Below are positions 4,741 to 5,035 of a stretch of 5,035 bases of DNA, piece by piece. The stretch is taken from contig CAIKKV010000593.1 of NCBI GenBank assembly GCA_903828035.1, forward strand, positions 1 to 5,035. Direction: 5' to 3'. Below the pieces are notes generated by a model. The model worked only from the letters and a program-made list of their open reading frames with translations. It did no database searches and was not told the origin of the DNA. This DNA is from an uncultured bacterium (GTDB taxonomy: Bacteria; Verrucomicrobiota; Kiritimatiellia; CAIKKV01). The stretch's first letter is position 1. Each line of letters begins with the position of its first letter. The translations under genes were made by a program, and so were the position numbers.

Positions 4741-5035
4741 GGCGGCGGGGCCCCGAAGGGCGCCAGCGGCTCGAGCAGGCCTTCGCGGGCGGCGTGCTTC
4801 AGCCAGCCCAGCTCCCGCCGCCGCATGCGCCGCCGCTCCGCCGGCGTGTCGTCCACGCCGCCGGTCAGGTGGTCGATCCCGTGCGCCAGGTAGAGCGCCA
4901 GCTCCCGGCCCGCCCCGCCGAAGCGGGGCCCCACCTCGAGGGCGCGCTCGGTGTTGATGATGAGCTCGCCGCTCCACTCCGGCTGGACCGGGGTCGGCGC
5001 ATAGGTCATGGTGATGACGTCGGTCACCTCGTCCA
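4737..5035 (-). CDS. ybeY: YbeY endoribonuclease / rRNA maturation factor, 5' end missing
   Basis: YbeY is a metal-dependent endoribonuclease involved in 16S rRNA 3'-end maturation and 70S ribosome quality control. The C-terminal two thirds are present and the frame stays open through 5035, so the true start lies to the right; the GTG at 5027 falls inside the conserved (P)TDVxSF region (here EVTDVITMTYA) and is not the start. SGELIINTERA matches the GDI-I segment, RELALYLAHGIDHLTGG matches the EL-x-x-L-x-x-HGxLHLxGYDH metal site, and ERRRMRRRE matches the M-x3-E helix after it. The first two histidines of the zinc triad are kept, but an aspartate occupies the third (see findings). The stop overlaps the recO ATG by four bases, which indicates an operon. 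Confidence 0.87.
   Translation of the reverse strand, partial: DEVTDVITMTYAPTPVQPEWSGELIINTERALEVGPRFGGAGRELALYLAHGIDHLTGGVDDTPAERRRMRRRELGWLKHAAREGLLEPLAPFGAPPP

Noticed and set aside
3976..4977. Longer recO open frame starting at 4977
   Set aside because: The extra 79 residues are Arg/Pro/Gly/Ala-rich, overlap ybeY in another frame and precede the standard RecO N-terminus; the ATG at 4740 overlaps the ybeY stop as ATGA.
4737..5027. GTG at 5027 as the ybeY start
   Set aside because: The frame remains open to the window edge, and this codon lies within the conserved TDV region that in YbeY sits well inside the protein.

Overview
The window is GC-rich bacterial DNA, densely coded, with seven protein genes on both strands and two short divergent intergenic regions. 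All genes except one exported protein are housekeeping or replication/repair types. The set (RNase HIII, RNase HI, RecO, YbeY, a divergent YchF/DUF933-type P-loop protein, a signal-peptide protein of unknown family) together with sparse Shine-Dalgarno signals suggests a PVC-superphylum bacterium such as Verrucomicrobiota/Kiritimatiellota. That placement is inference from family recollection and was not tested. I found no RNA genes, CRISPR array, phage genes or transposase gene.

Layout from left to right. Positions 1-197 (minus) hold the N-terminal 65 codons of a probable PrmA-like methyltransferase that runs off the left edge. It is joined by a 4-base ATGA overlap to rnhC (194-1225, minus; RNase HIII). 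The 272-base divergent gap 1226-1497 holds a perfect CTGTCA/TGACAG inverted repeat, a REP-like imperfect palindrome (1316-1394) flanked on both sides by short TAATCG-type hexamer runs, and a candidate promoter. rnhA (1498-2034, plus; RNase HI) follows and ends in the pentapeptide QLSLF, a near-ideal sliding-clamp-binding motif. Convergent to it, 15 bases away, is an exported six-cysteine protein of unknown function (2050-2778, minus). After a 137-base divergent promoter region comes a YchF-like protein (2916-3959, plus) whose nucleotide-binding motifs are altered. Convergent to that, 16 bases away, are recO (3976-4740, minus) and ybeY (4737-5035, minus, 5' end outside the window), again joined by an ATGA overlap.

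Functional reading: recO, rnhA and rnhC all serve genome maintenance (recombinational gap repair, removal of RNA from RNA-DNA hybrids). ybeY and the PrmA-like gene serve ribosome maturation and modification. The two minus-strand gene pairs are separated by the rnhA, exported-protein and YchF-like genes, so the locus may be an ancestral ybeY-recO-rnhC-prmA cluster that was split; this is a hypothesis. No clearly new multi-gene system is visible. The best leads are the clamp motif on RNase HI, the side-by-side RNase HI/HIII pair, the altered YchF-like P-loop protein and the His-to-Asp change in the YbeY metal site.
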